NCBI GenBank assembly: GCA_033439265.1
Contig: JAVTVX010000027.1
Location: 12,539,001-12,603,000, forward strand
DNA from: Dillenia suffruticosa
Taxonomy: Eukaryota; Streptophyta; Magnoliopsida; Dilleniales; Dilleniaceae
Reading direction: 5' to 3'
Length of the DNA stretch: 64,000 nt
In this document: positions 24,205-33,882 of the stretch, piece by piece
Layout: every line of letters starts with the position of its first letter
Numbering within the stretch: the first letter of the stretch is position 1
Translations under genes and position numbers: made by a program
The notes under the pieces: model-generated
The model's database searches: none
What the model saw: only the letters and a program-made list of their open reading frames with translations
Told to the model about the DNA's origin: nothing

Positions 24205-25154
24205 ACTTGACATAAAAAACTAGATCATATAAACTTCAAGCAATTAGAAAAGTTGTCTAAAGAAAATATGGTTAGAAAAATTTCTGAATTTTCATTGAAA
24301 GAACCTATAACATGTAGTGTATGCTTCTTAAACAAATAAGTAAAGATATTATTTAAGAGTAAATATCACATTTCCACATCTAAACCACTAGAAATGTTGC
24401 ATATGGATTTATTTGAACCGGTTAGAAACCTAAGTTTTGGAGAAAACAAATATGGATTAGTTATTATTGATGATTTTTTTAGATTCATTTGGATTTTATT
24501 TTTACCCCACAAAAATGAAACGTTTGAAACATTTAAAATTTTTGCAAAAAAAATTCAAAATAAAAAAGATTTAAAAATAGTGAGTTTAAGAACCGACCAT
24601 GTAAAAGAATTTGATAATTTAGATTTAATACAATATTGTGATAAAAGGGGAATTAATCAAAATTTTTCAGTACCTTATACACCACAACAAATGGGGTTGT
24701 TGAATGTAAAAATAGAACCATTCAAGAAATGACTAAAACTATGTTAAATGATAGTGGTGTTGGAAAATATTTTTGGGCCGAATCCGTATTTACAGCATAT
24801 TATATAATAAATAGAGTTTATACAAAATTTATGACAAACAAAACCCCTTATGAAATTTTTAAAGAAAGAAAACAAAATATCTCTTATTTTTATACATTTG
24901 GATGCGCATGCTTTATTTTGAAAAATAGTTTGAATATTAGAGATAAATTTGATGAAAAAGCCATTGAAGAAATATTCCTAGGTTATTCTTTAAATAGCAA
25001 GACTTATAGAGTTTTCAGTAAAGAGTTTAAAATTGTAGAAAAAATAATAAATGTCAAGTTTCATGAAAATGAATTTCAAAATGTCGAAATGGAAGATGAT
25101 CATGAAATCCCCCTTGAAAATCAAAATGCAAAACAAGATGATCAAAATGAATAA
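24205..25154 (+). pseudogene. copia integrase remnant
   Basis: Integrase inserts the element's DNA into the host genome. An HHCC module is visible ('HKKLDHINFKQLEKLS' about 24208-24255, 'CSVCFLNK' about 24313-24336). The core follows from 24394: first Asp in 'LHMDLFEPV', second in 'LRTDHVKEF'. A one-base frameshift at about 24691-24698 falls just where the catalytic Glu block (VVE.KNR type) lies, so the Glu is present only in the shifted frame. From 24729 the frame is open again with 'YFWAESVFTAYYIINRVYTK' and 'FGCACF' to 25154. One stop precedes the core at 24337-24339. Confidence 0.82.
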
Positions 25155-25319
25155 AGAGATGAAATATTTAGAAGTTGAAAATTCTTAGCTAATCATTCAC
25201 CTAATATTGTAATGGGAGATGTAAGTGAAAGAATAAGAACTAAATCAAGTTATAGAAATATTGAAAATCAATTCTCTTTAATCTCTACCATAGAACCGAA
25301 AACCATAGAAGAATCTATA

Positions 25320-25855
25320 AAAAATGAAAGTTGGATAGAGACTATGTAAGAAGAATTAAATCAATTTAAAAGAAACAATATTTGGACTTTAGAACCGAAA
25401 TCCAAAAATAAATCAATAATTAGAACTAAATGGGTTTTTTGAAATAAATTGGATGAAAATGGAAATGTTGTAAGAAACAAAACTAGACTAATTGCAAAAG
25501 GATATTCACAAGAGGAAGGAATTGACTATAATGAAACTTTTGCACCCGTTGCTAGATTAGAGGTAATACGATTATTTTTAGCTTTTACATGTTTTAAAGA
25601 TTTTAAATTATATCAAATGGATATTAAGAGTACATTTTTAAATGGTTATATCAAAGAAGAAGTATATGTTAGTCAGCCACCCAGTTTTGAAGAACATAAT
25701 AAGGAAAATTATATTTATAAATTACAAAAAGTATTGTATGGTTTAAAACAAATACCAAGAATATGGTATGATAGATTAAGTGAATATCTTGTAAAAATAA
25801 TTTCAAAAAGGGAAATGCAGACACTACTTTATTTATCAAACATGTTAATGATGAT
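25320..25855 (+). pseudogene. copia reverse transcriptase, N-terminal two-thirds only
   Basis: RT copies element RNA to DNA. Early blocks ('NIWTLEPKSKNKSIIRTKWV', about 25378-25438) are interrupted by stops. From 25449 a clean frame includes '[21 protein letters not shown]', here split in the text only to stay short, and '[10 protein letters not shown]' with the first catalytic Asp (about 25618-25647). It reaches '[18 protein letters not shown]'. It then reads, after a frame change, '[11 protein letters not shown]' at about 25838-25866, where copia elements have the YVDDI box. At that point homology to RT stops. The palm C-terminal half, thumb and the whole RNase H domain are missing. Confidence 0.82.
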
Positions 25856-25859
25856 ATTC

Positions 25860-26973
25860 TTGATATCAGAGCTCATCACTTTAGTTTGCATTCTCAATCA
25901 ACTGAATATCAAGCTCATCATTCGACTCAAGAAACCCATCAAACCTTTTCAGAAAATCAGTTTCTTCAACCTCTTCGAATCCAAATTCCTTACACTCTGT
26001 CACGTCCAATCATGTTTGAAGTTGGCTCCTGTAGGTCATAGACTTCAACTATTTTGAGCAAATGAGTTTGGAAATGCAAACTATTCTTGAGAGGATTGGA
26101 GGTATTGGTTTGTGTCACAGTACTAGAAACTGCATAAGAAAAGTAATCTTTGTTTTCTACAAAAACTTAGATGCTGAACATTCTGATATTTTAAGATCAA
26201 GAATTTTGGATATTAGAGTTAAGATTACCAAGAATGATATAACTCATTGTTTGGGACTTAAAAGAATAGATAATCGGTCTCTTGAAAACATGAAGAAAAG
26301 AGATGTTTATAAATTGTTTCATGCAAAAAAAAACTCTGGAATTGGATATCTGTATGAGAAGGATTTTCCTTTATTAGTTAAAATACTGCACAAGATTGTT
26401 GTGATGTACATAATTTCTAGGTATGGAAGCACAACAACAGTGACTGTAGAGGATGTCAAAATTTTAGTTGCAATACTTTTTGGGAGAGAACTTGACATGG
26501 TTAATGTGGTCCTTCATCACATTCACAAGAACAAAAACAACAAATCGTATGGAAATGTTCTTATGAGATTATTTGAATTTAAAAGATTTGATTTTTTAGC
26601 TCTCAGAGATCCTGTCCTAGAACCATCTGTCTTAGGAGAATCAATGGTTTCTCATATGAGAATAACCATTTCTGACAGCAATGTTTGGAAGGCCAAGAAT
26701 AATTCTTTCTGGAAAGACAAATTTCAAGGAAGTGGTGGTATTGTTTATCCATTTTCTGAGTCAACCATTGAAGATATTCCAAAATTCACTTTTGTCCATG
26801 GTGAATCTTCAAGGAGGAAGCATAAACATGCTAAGACAACTACTGAAGACAAAGGATTGAAAAGAAAATTGATGAGTGTATTCAAAGACAAAAATAAACT
26901 CAATCACAAATTTCTAAAATTTTGGGGTTGCTGTCCAAAAATACGTCTTGTATTTCTTGCTTCGACTCTCTGA
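25860..26973 (+). CDS. Acquired ORF, putative plant transposon-type protein domain
   Basis: An open frame of 303 codons runs 26062-26973. A Ser/Gln/His-rich lead and an '[13 protein letters not shown]' segment just upstream (25865-26035, another frame) suggest the original protein began earlier. The core ('[13 protein letters not shown]', '[20 protein letters not shown]', '[12 protein letters not shown]') recalls the domain annotated in plant genomes as 'putative plant transposon protein', with its V.EFYANL and LLGL motifs. A basic Lys/Arg-rich C-terminus follows. It sits where RT end and RNase H should be, so it is an acquisition by the retroelement. There is no transmembrane segment supporting an envelope-like role. 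Function unknown; family call is by memory and moderately sure. Confidence 0.6.
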
Positions 26974-27606
26974 AATTGGCTATCTCTATGCTTTGTCATT
27001 CCCTTTTCTGTTTTGACAAAGACACTTTCCCTATATTTCACTCATGGCTCTCTCTTGTACTCATGTCAATTCCAATGACATTTTCTGTCTTCTTTCTATG
27101 CTTCACTGCTTCATTGTCTCAATAACTCAGTTCTTCAATATTTCCCTGCTTCAATGATTCATTGTTTTAATGTTGTGACTCTTTTTAATGCAACAAAATG
27201 GGGGAAATATATCATAAAAAATGACACAAACAGAAGCTAAGCAACAAGATCAGTAGTAACATGATCAGCAGTAATATTATTGTATTTGAAATTGCATTTT
27301 GAAGACAAACAAACCTGCACACATTGAGGGGGAGAATGAAATATGATGCAACTTATAATAAAAGGGGAGAATGAAATTGTACTAATGACTGCAAAGACTG
27401 ACTGCTGCTCTTTGAATCTTGAAGTAAATAAAACAATCAACATTTGAATTGGATGAACGTTTGTGAACTCTAAGATATGTACTGATTTGTATTATTTAAT
27501 ATTATGTTCATATGAATTACATGATTATTTGAGAATGAGCTACATTGGGTGAACAATTTTTTATGCATTTATTTTAAGATTTTGTTGTCATAAAAAAAGG
27601 GGAGAA
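26974..27606 (+). other. 3' untranslated region with repeated polypurine tracts
   Basis: Non-coding. Three purine tracts of the form AGGGGGAGAATGAAAT occur: 27327-27341, 27361-27375 and, next to the LTR, AAAAAAAGGGGAGAA at 27592-27606. The last one would prime plus-strand synthesis. Repetition of the tract is a known Sirevirus trait. Confidence 0.7.
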
Positions 27607-29072
27607 TATTAAGGAAATTGTTGTCTCCTTAGTTTTAATAATAGCAAAATTTCTCATGTTGTTCTAACCATTCTATTAAGCATGCAGAATTTTTTATTCA
27701 ATAAGCAAGTCATAGAACCAGCCATAGAACTAGTCATAGAAGCAAAACTTATTTGGGTCATGGAAGCAAGATTTTTTTGATTTTGGTTGAAAACCCAACC
27801 AACAAGGTAAGTGTAGTTTGGGTACTACACTTAACATATAATTGATTCTAGATGTACACAAAAATCCCAACATGAGAACACTTCATATTCCACCACTTGG
27901 AAATTTTTCTAAGTATAAAACAGTGATCATTTGACTATATTTGAACGTTCATATTTTCATATATGCTGAAATACTTTCAATACCGAAAATTGTGTTTCAA
28001 AGAGGATATATGGAACTTCAAATTCAAGCATTTACAGTACAATTATCTTGTTGGAATGGTGGAGAAAATTCAGCTATAAGTTGTTAGGTCACTTATTTTA
28101 TATAGCAGAATTTCTTGTCAAAAAATAGCTCTGAAGGGATATTTGACCTTCGATAACTTGACCACTTGTTTTGAATTTTTGAATTCGATTATACTACATT
28201 ATAGTACTACAATTGAATAGTAAATATGACAATTCGTGACACATTTACCTTGAGATTTTGGTAGAGAAATAAGTGGGCAAAGTTGGCTAGTTGCTCTGAA
28301 AATTTCATAACTGAAGCAAATTTCCTGGAGCTGATTTTTGAATTTTTTGGAAGTACGATTTTTTGGATATAATCAAAATGACTCTTGAATTTGTTAGATG
28401 GATGTTTAAGTTTTTAGAGAAAAATATTTACTCTTGGTAAATATAAAAAAAAATCGAGAGGATTTGGAGTCTATTTTCTCGGAACTGCTGCTGAAGTTGT
28501 TGTAGTAATTTTGAAATTTTTACTACTGTTTGTTGAGTTTTTTTGCTATCAAATGTAGCAGCCATCACTATGTTTTTTCAGAGAGTGAGAACAGAGTACG
28601 TGAGTGGCTGAATGACTATCAATCTTTGAGACTTCAAAGCACCAAAAAGATCAAGAAAAATCATGTTGCTATATTTCTGAATTTCTGTCTCTATATTCAT
28701 TTGTTTTAAGTATTGTTTGAGTTGTAAAAATGTGTTGAGTGAGTGAATCATTGTATGAGTTTGTTTCCATTGTTGGACGAAGTTATTTTCATGGTGTGAA
28801 GATCAGAAGTCAACAAGTGGATATACATTGTTCTCTTGGATCATAGTGGAAACTAACTAGTGGCTAGACCCCGACTTGCTTGGTTGGAAGAGTGGACATA
28901 GACATAAGACCGAACCACTATAAAAACAGATTTATCTCCTTACTCTTACCCTTATTTATTGCATTAAATTGACTATAGGTTTAAATATTGAATTTAGATG
29001 GAGTTAGATTTTTGTAAAGCTAATTTAGGATAACCAATTCAACCCCTTTCTTGGTTGTCTTTGGGACCAACA
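27607..29072 (+). repeat. 3' LTR of the Sirevirus-like element
   Basis: 1466 bp, collinear with the 5' LTR. It starts TATTAAGGAAATTGTTGTC, where the 5' LTR has TGTTAAAA, so the terminal TG has decayed to TA. It ends TTTGGGACCAACA, followed by the duplication AGAAC. Confidence 0.9.
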
Positions 29073-29077
29073 AGAAC

Positions 29078-29180
29078 AATATTGTAAAAAAGAAATTTAA
29101 TATCTTGAATTAAATGGATTAATTTCAAAATCAAGATCTATATAGAGTTGTGACGCTTTCTATGTCAATAAAGTATCTGT
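29078..29180 (+). pseudogene. Endogenous caulimovirid fragment, part 2
   Basis: Continues the RT domain interrupted at 20296: a Cys-Lys-Lys-Glu motif and a 'LISKSRS'-like segment are followed by a short 'CDAFYVNK' block, all recognisable from caulimovirid RT. The fragment then stops at a short tandem repeat. Together with part 1 it shows that the virus-derived sequence was already in the genome when the Sirevirus-like element inserted. Confidence 0.7.
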
Positions 29181-29340
29181 GGCCGGTTCTACCGCCTAAT
29201 TATCTTTTATTTATTTGCTATAATCTATGCCTGATTCTACCGCCCAATTATCTTTTATTTACTTACTTAATCTGTGATTGATTCTGTTGTCAATATATCT
29301 TTTATTTATTTGTTGTAATCTCTGGCTGGTTCAAAGGTAA
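29179..29340 (+). repeat. Tandem repeat, ~54-bp unit, three copies
   Basis: The unit CTGATTCTACCGCCCAATTATCTTTTATTTATTTGCTATAATCT-like sequence recurs with drift at about 29180, 29235 and 29280. It directly abuts the caulimovirid fragment. Confidence 0.65.
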
Positions 29341-31209
29341 AGGAGATGTATGAAAGATATGGAGGTTCTCTCTTCTCTAAACACTCTCAAGATTTTTACC
29401 CTATCTTCATCTTCGGTATGAGTCTCCTTAAAAAGATTTGGTATGAGTCTCCTAAATAGATTTGAGAAGCACTGTTATGACACGGGTAAATAGTTACTCT
29501 TTTTACTGTTATATCACGAATGTAGGTGAATAGCTCTTTGTCTATCAAGTTATACTATTCATAAATATAACTGTCATCTTAGATGACAGGTATCATCGAA
29601 AGAAATATACAATAAAATGCAGGACAGATATATATATATATATATATATACTGGAATTCGAGACTTTAAGGGGCAGGGGAGATATAGCTCATTGGCAGGG
29701 GATAGCAGCTGTTGATAAAGAGGCAGGACGGTGAGTTTTTAAGTTCATGGCGAGTTTATTAAAAATTAATTTAAAAAAAAAAATATACAATAAAATGCAG
29801 TATTGACTGTGTTTTTGTTCATCATCAAAATTGACAATACCAAAACTGTTATCACAATCCCGTCTTCTTTTTCCTAAATTTTAAGGCTTCTCATTAGTAT
29901 ACAACATATGTGGTATTGCAATGGAGAGGGAATCTAGGCAATATTTATAGGTTTCACGTGACACTTCCTATCTCAAGTACGCCAAATCCAAATCCATGAG
30001 TCACATTAAGAACGCATTCAACTTTTTAATCAACTGATTTTTGCTTATCTCTGCTAGATTAAAACACAAATAACTCATTTTTTGGGCAGTCCAACATGAG
30101 CCAAGTCCCAGTCTTTTCTGAATCTCTCGCTATTTCCAATTTTTATTGTTATTATTTCTTTCCTTTTAGTTTTTAGGGAGATGTTTACTGTTTTCTAGGA
30201 CTCTAGTTTTAGTTATTTTAAGTATTTAATAATGGTTTCCTTTCAGTGTCGTCGGTGGCATGAAAGAAGGATGAGGGAGAGAGAGAAAAGAGCATGCAAT
30301 TGAGAGATTGGAGAAGAAGAGAAAGACGATCGATGTTGTGAGAAGAGAGGGGAGAGAGCTTCGACCGTTTGAGGAACCTTTAACTTCCGACGGCGATTAA
30401 GTGACAGCGGCAGCCGGTGTGGGAGAGGGGAGAGGGAGAGCGCTGAAAGAGAGAAGGGAGGAGGAGAGAGAGTCAAACGCAAGTGCTCTCTCTGAACCCG
30501 TTTTCTCTTTCTTTTTTTTTTTTGGTTTTTATTTTTAGTATTATTATTATTTTAAGAGAATCAGGTTTGTGTGGTTCTTAAAGGATGATGAAATGGAATG
30601 CTTTGTGGGTACACGAATCGACCAAAAACGGGTTGAACTTTTTAAAGGATAAACATTTGCAATAAAAGTAGTTCTAAACATTTTAAGTAGAATTTTTATG
30701 AATCATATTTTTAAGAAAATTTTGAACATATTGATCACAAAGTTTATCCATTCCAACTTTTACAACTTTTATTGAATTTTAAATTATTTTTCTCTGTCTT
30801 AAATAATGTTTCTGTTATCTTTAATTTTTATCGGTTTAAGACCGAATCAAAGACAGTATCAAAGAATCCACTTTAAACTTCTATCAAAATCCTAAAGTTG
30901 GCTAATCTCAAGTATTTTTTTTTTATTTTTATTTTAAAAACTTGAATTTGAATATTTAATTAAGAGAGTTGATGTTTTGGCACTAGACTAACAGTTGGTT
31001 GCCCAAATATCCTTTCCTTTTTTTTGTCAATTACGTGCTATTCGACACACGACACAAATCCACGCATCATCTGCCACGAACAACAACCCAACAAGCCACG
31101 TTAATTCTTAAAAATTGGTGTCAAGAACACGAGTAATCTTTGGTAAATCGAATGAATGCATTAAGGAATATTTTATAGCAATTTATTTGTATATAACTTT
31201 TAATTTTGT
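29341..31209. other. Intergenic region without a supported gene
   Basis: Holds a TA microsatellite (29626-29650), a tRNA-like A-box sequence GATATAGCTCATTGGC near 29676 with no convincing B box downstream, a GA-rich block at 30240-30500 and A/T-rich sequence. Nothing else was recognised. Confidence 0.45.
30243..30482 (-). other. Doubtful 79-codon open frame in a CT-rich block
   Basis: On the minus strand the block is CT-rich and would encode a Ser/Leu/Pro-rich peptide starting MRLTLSPPPF. The composition could be a transit peptide or a transcribed leader of a lost gene, but it could equally be low-complexity chance. No downstream exon was found on the minus strand toward 29.3 kb. Confidence 0.2.
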
Positions 31210-31570
31210 AAGCAATGTTCTAAGGGTTTGAGGCAAGTGAAAGTGAAAACGGATACGAAACGATATAAAAGATAATATTTTGTAAAATTAAAAAAAAAAA
31301 GAACAAAAACATTAAAAAATTACGTAAATATAAAAATATAAAATTTTTTAATATAAATATTAATTATTTTATAAAAATAATAAAATAACTATATTTTATA
31401 ATAATAATCTAAAATGATCAACTATATAATTATTAATAATAAAAAATAATATATAATTATAATTATAATTAAATAAATAAATAATTTATTAAATATATAA
31501 ATATAAAAAATATAAAAATATTTAATATATTTAAATATTTTGGAAATAAAAAATATTTTTAAAAACAGAA
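31210..31570 (-). repeat. AT-rich dispersed repeat, copy 2 (inverted)
   Basis: Reverse-complement relative of 7740-8030. It begins on the plus strand with AAAACGGATACGAAACGATAT and runs into A/T-only sequence with the same block order as copy 1. The 108-codon minus-strand open frame here is a by-product of A/T richness. Confidence 0.5.
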
Positions 31571-32259
31571 AAATATTGGTATCGACAACTTTCGCCCCCC
31601 GGTGCATGCAGCTGAGAGCAATAGAGGCGGACAGGCGGCCTAGGCCTTTGGATGGAAAAACAAACTCAAAAATACGCCAAAGGACAGGAAATAATGTGTC
31701 ACGGACAGCTAATGGCCGGTGGGATGAGAAAAATGGCTCAAAAATCAATCACACGTATCATGGCTCCAATTAGGATCACACAATAATACTATATTTGAGC
31801 TCACATAAACACAAAATAATTATAAAGTTTATCGTGTCATGTCGCACATTCCATTGCAATATTTTAATTATAAAAAAATGTTCCATGTTCAAGTCGGTAA
31901 TCATTATGTTCAAGTCGGAAATAGAATCCGCTTTCAATTAATTTATTAAATAAAAATAAAATTATTAAATTATATTTATTTATTTATAAATATATATTTT
32001 TTTTGAAATACAGGCTAATGATAATACAAGGACTTGAGACGTGGGTCGTTAAATCCCAAGGATTGACCGCCCAAAATTCTCAAATCTCATTTATGATCAC
32101 TTAGGAACACAAAGACAAACATGTCCCTCCAAAATCCCATCTCTTTACTCACCACCACAACACGTCCACGACATACTATGAAAGCCCTAGTCACCAACGA
32201 GTTGACCAAATTACCCTCACACGGTGGTCACATATTACACACAAACCATTAACGAAAAA
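31571..32259. other. Intergenic region downstream of the PLAT gene
   Basis: No gene seen. It should contain the PLAT gene's 3' untranslated region on the minus strand. A short GC-richer island at 31590-31730 has no recognised homology. Confidence 0.45.
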
Positions 32260-32957
32260 TCACATGACCGTCGTAGCTGATACTGTAGGCCGAATCTCGC
32301 GGCCATTCACGACGGCGGAGGCTGCGGCTGCGGCGGCGGAGGCGGAGGACGAGGAGTCATAAGAAGGGCAATTATTCCGAATAGCGGAAACCTCGTAAGG
32401 CGGAGCATCAAGTGCGAGCCATTGCTCGACGGTAAATTGTTGCTGCAAGCACTGTGCGTGGACGCCGGTGACTGTGACCTCGACGTAGTTGCAGTACCAG
32501 CCGTGGTTCGGGCCCGATCCGTCGGAGCTCAGGTTCATCGCGCACACTGGCGTCAAAAGACATTCTCCCCGCCCGCTAAAAATGTCGAGATTGCCCCTCT
32601 CGAAGTAGTTGTGCCCTGGTTCCATCAACCCTCCCCAAGTTTCCAGATTCGTAATTTCCACCCAATCTCCGTACGCGTCGTAGAGTTTCAGGCTTATTAC
32701 CGAGTCTGTTCCTCCCTTGATGATTGATCCTGTTCTGATGTAGACTGTGTACACGCAATCCTCTCCCTGGAGAAAAAAAAAGTTTAATCAAATACCATTT
32801 TGTTCCGGAGAAAAGGGTAATAAAAATAAAAAAATAAAAAAAAAATTGAAATTGGGAAAATTGGTGGGCTTACAGCAACAGAGAGAGTGGCGATGGCGTA
32901 GGAGGTAAGGAAGAGGAGATTGATCAACACATAGACACGAGTGCCAGATGAAACCAT
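32260..32957 (-). CDS. PLAT/LH2-domain stress protein, two exons
   Basis: CDS is join of 32957-32874 and 32766-32260, 196 residues. Exon 1 encodes a signal peptide ('VYVLINLLFLTSYAIATLSV') and ends at GTAAGC; the 107-bp intron ends TTTTCTCCAG. Exon 2 starts with GEDC and carries a single PLAT domain (about residues 32-155): 'VYTVYIRTGSIIKGGTDSVI', 'YFERGNLDIFSGRGECL', 'MNLSSDGSGPNHGWYCNYVE', 'QWLALDAPPYEVSAIRNNCP'. Length is close to the small plant PLAT proteins (about 180 residues), which are secretory-pathway proteins linked to abiotic stress tolerance. PLAT folds are beta sandwiches that bind lipids or proteins. The C-terminal tail with a Ser and Ala run (about residues 162-176) is unusual. 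Frame and splice sites are clean, so the gene looks functional, unlike its surroundings. Confidence 0.93.
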
Positions 32958-33005
32958 TTTGTGTGAAATTTGAGTGATCTCAAAATTTGGACCATATCAA
33001 CCCCA

Positions 33006-33013
33006 TTTTATAA
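33006..33013 (-). promoter_or_regulatory. TATA box of the PLAT gene
   Basis: On the minus strand TTATAAAATGG lies about 50 bp upstream of the ATG. This spacing would give a short leader of about 20 bases. No other TATA-like sequence is nearer. Confidence 0.55.
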
Positions 33014-33238
33014 CAGAAGTGTTGATTGGAAGGTTCACACGTGTTCAACAATGAGAATCACACAAGATAGTAAAATACTTGATAACGATAGAAATTAATT
33101 TAATCTGACGGTCAATATAAATATCAACAAGCATAATAAAGAATTCGTAATTAATACATTAGTTGAACTTGGCTCCTATTATTTTTTTTAATTTTTTTAT
33201 TTAGAAAAGAAAAAAAAATAAAAAAATGTTGAGATCCT

Positions 33239-33703
33239 TGGTCCCGTTTAGCAGAGTTTTTTTTTTTTTAATTAATCTTCTCCATTTAAGAAAAATAAAA
33301 ATTAATTTTTTTAAAAAAAATTAAAAATTGTTTGATTTTTTTTAAATAAAGTTAAAAATTAAAAATTAATTTAATTTTCACTTTTTTACTTTTGAATTAA
33401 AGTTAAAAGTTAAAAATTAATGATTATATTTGAAATTTTGTATCAATTAAATAAGAATATTAATGGAATAAAACTAATTATGTGAAAATATAAATGGAAT
33501 AAAAATATATATTTTTGGAAAAGCTGGAATATTAAAAAATATAAGAAGAAAAAACTCCTCCCAGAATCTTTTTTTTAAAATCTACTTTTTAATTTTTCTC
33601 ATAAAAAAAGTTCATTTTTTAAAGAATTTTTAAAAAATATTGTTTGATAAAGTTTTTCCTTATAAGAAGAAGAGAAATTGAAAAAAAAAACTCTACCAGG
33701 CAC
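33239..33703. mobile_element. MITE-like element with terminal inverted repeats
   Basis: The left end TGGTCCCGTTTAGCAGAGTT followed by a T-run is mirrored by the right end, A-run then AACTCTACCAGGCAC. The reverse complement of the right end, GTGCCTGGTAGAGTT, matches the left with a few changes. The interior is A/T-rich, non-coding and partly self-complementary (AGTTAAAAATTAAAAATTAA repeats). This agrees with the many plant MITEs beginning with GGCCCGTTTGGCAGAGC-like ends. Target duplication not resolved. Confidence 0.65.
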
Positions 33704-33770
33704 TTATTAACATGCGTAAGGGTTTTATTTTCATTTTTTTTGAATACCAAGAACTCATGCAAAAAAAAAG

Positions 33771-33882
33771 GTGGAATTGTTTCAAATAGTATTCACATGT
33801 ATCAGAAGCAAAATAAATCATAAAAAATTAGGTTATCCCAAATTTTTAAAAAAATTACTATACATGAGCATATTTACCAACA
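33771..33882 (-). repeat. Truncated 3' LTR of copia copy D
   Basis: Starts TGTTGGTAAATATGC on the minus strand at 33882, after the polypurine tract, and can be followed to about 33771. The rest of the LTR is missing. Confidence 0.65.

Larger units (their letters stand above)
20297..29072 (+). mobile_element. Sirevirus-like Ty1-copia element with both LTRs
   Basis: A near-complete 8.8-kb LTR element bounded by 5-bp direct duplications AGAAC (20292-20296 and 29073-29077). Order: 5' LTR 20297-21763; initiator-Met tRNA primer site; gag with CCHC zinc knuckle from 21823; protease about 23815; integrase about 24200-25150; RT about 25320-25850; a foreign ORF 25860-26973; several polypurine tracts; 3' LTR 27607-29072. 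Long LTRs, a large gag with a post-knuckle acidic region, and repeated polypurine tracts fit the Sirevirus lineage. It carries a stop in gag, frameshifts in gag and integrase, and no RNase H, so it could move only with help, if at all. It splits the caulimovirid RT gene. Confidence 0.88.

Noticed and set aside
26062..26973. Envelope-like gene in the Sirevirus-like element
   Set aside because: Some Sireviruses have an env-like ORF after pol, but this frame shows no signal peptide or membrane segment and lies where RNase H should be.
29664..29700. tRNA gene or SINE promoter
   Set aside because: An A-box-like GATATAGCTCATTGGC is present, but there is no B box at the right distance and no cloverleaf could be drawn.
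31422..31748. 108-codon minus-strand frame
   Set aside because: Its C-terminal half is Ile/Phe/Tyr-only sequence from an A/T repeat, and it has no homologue that I know.
32422..32727. 101-codon plus-strand frame
   Set aside because: It is the antisense shadow of PLAT exon 2.
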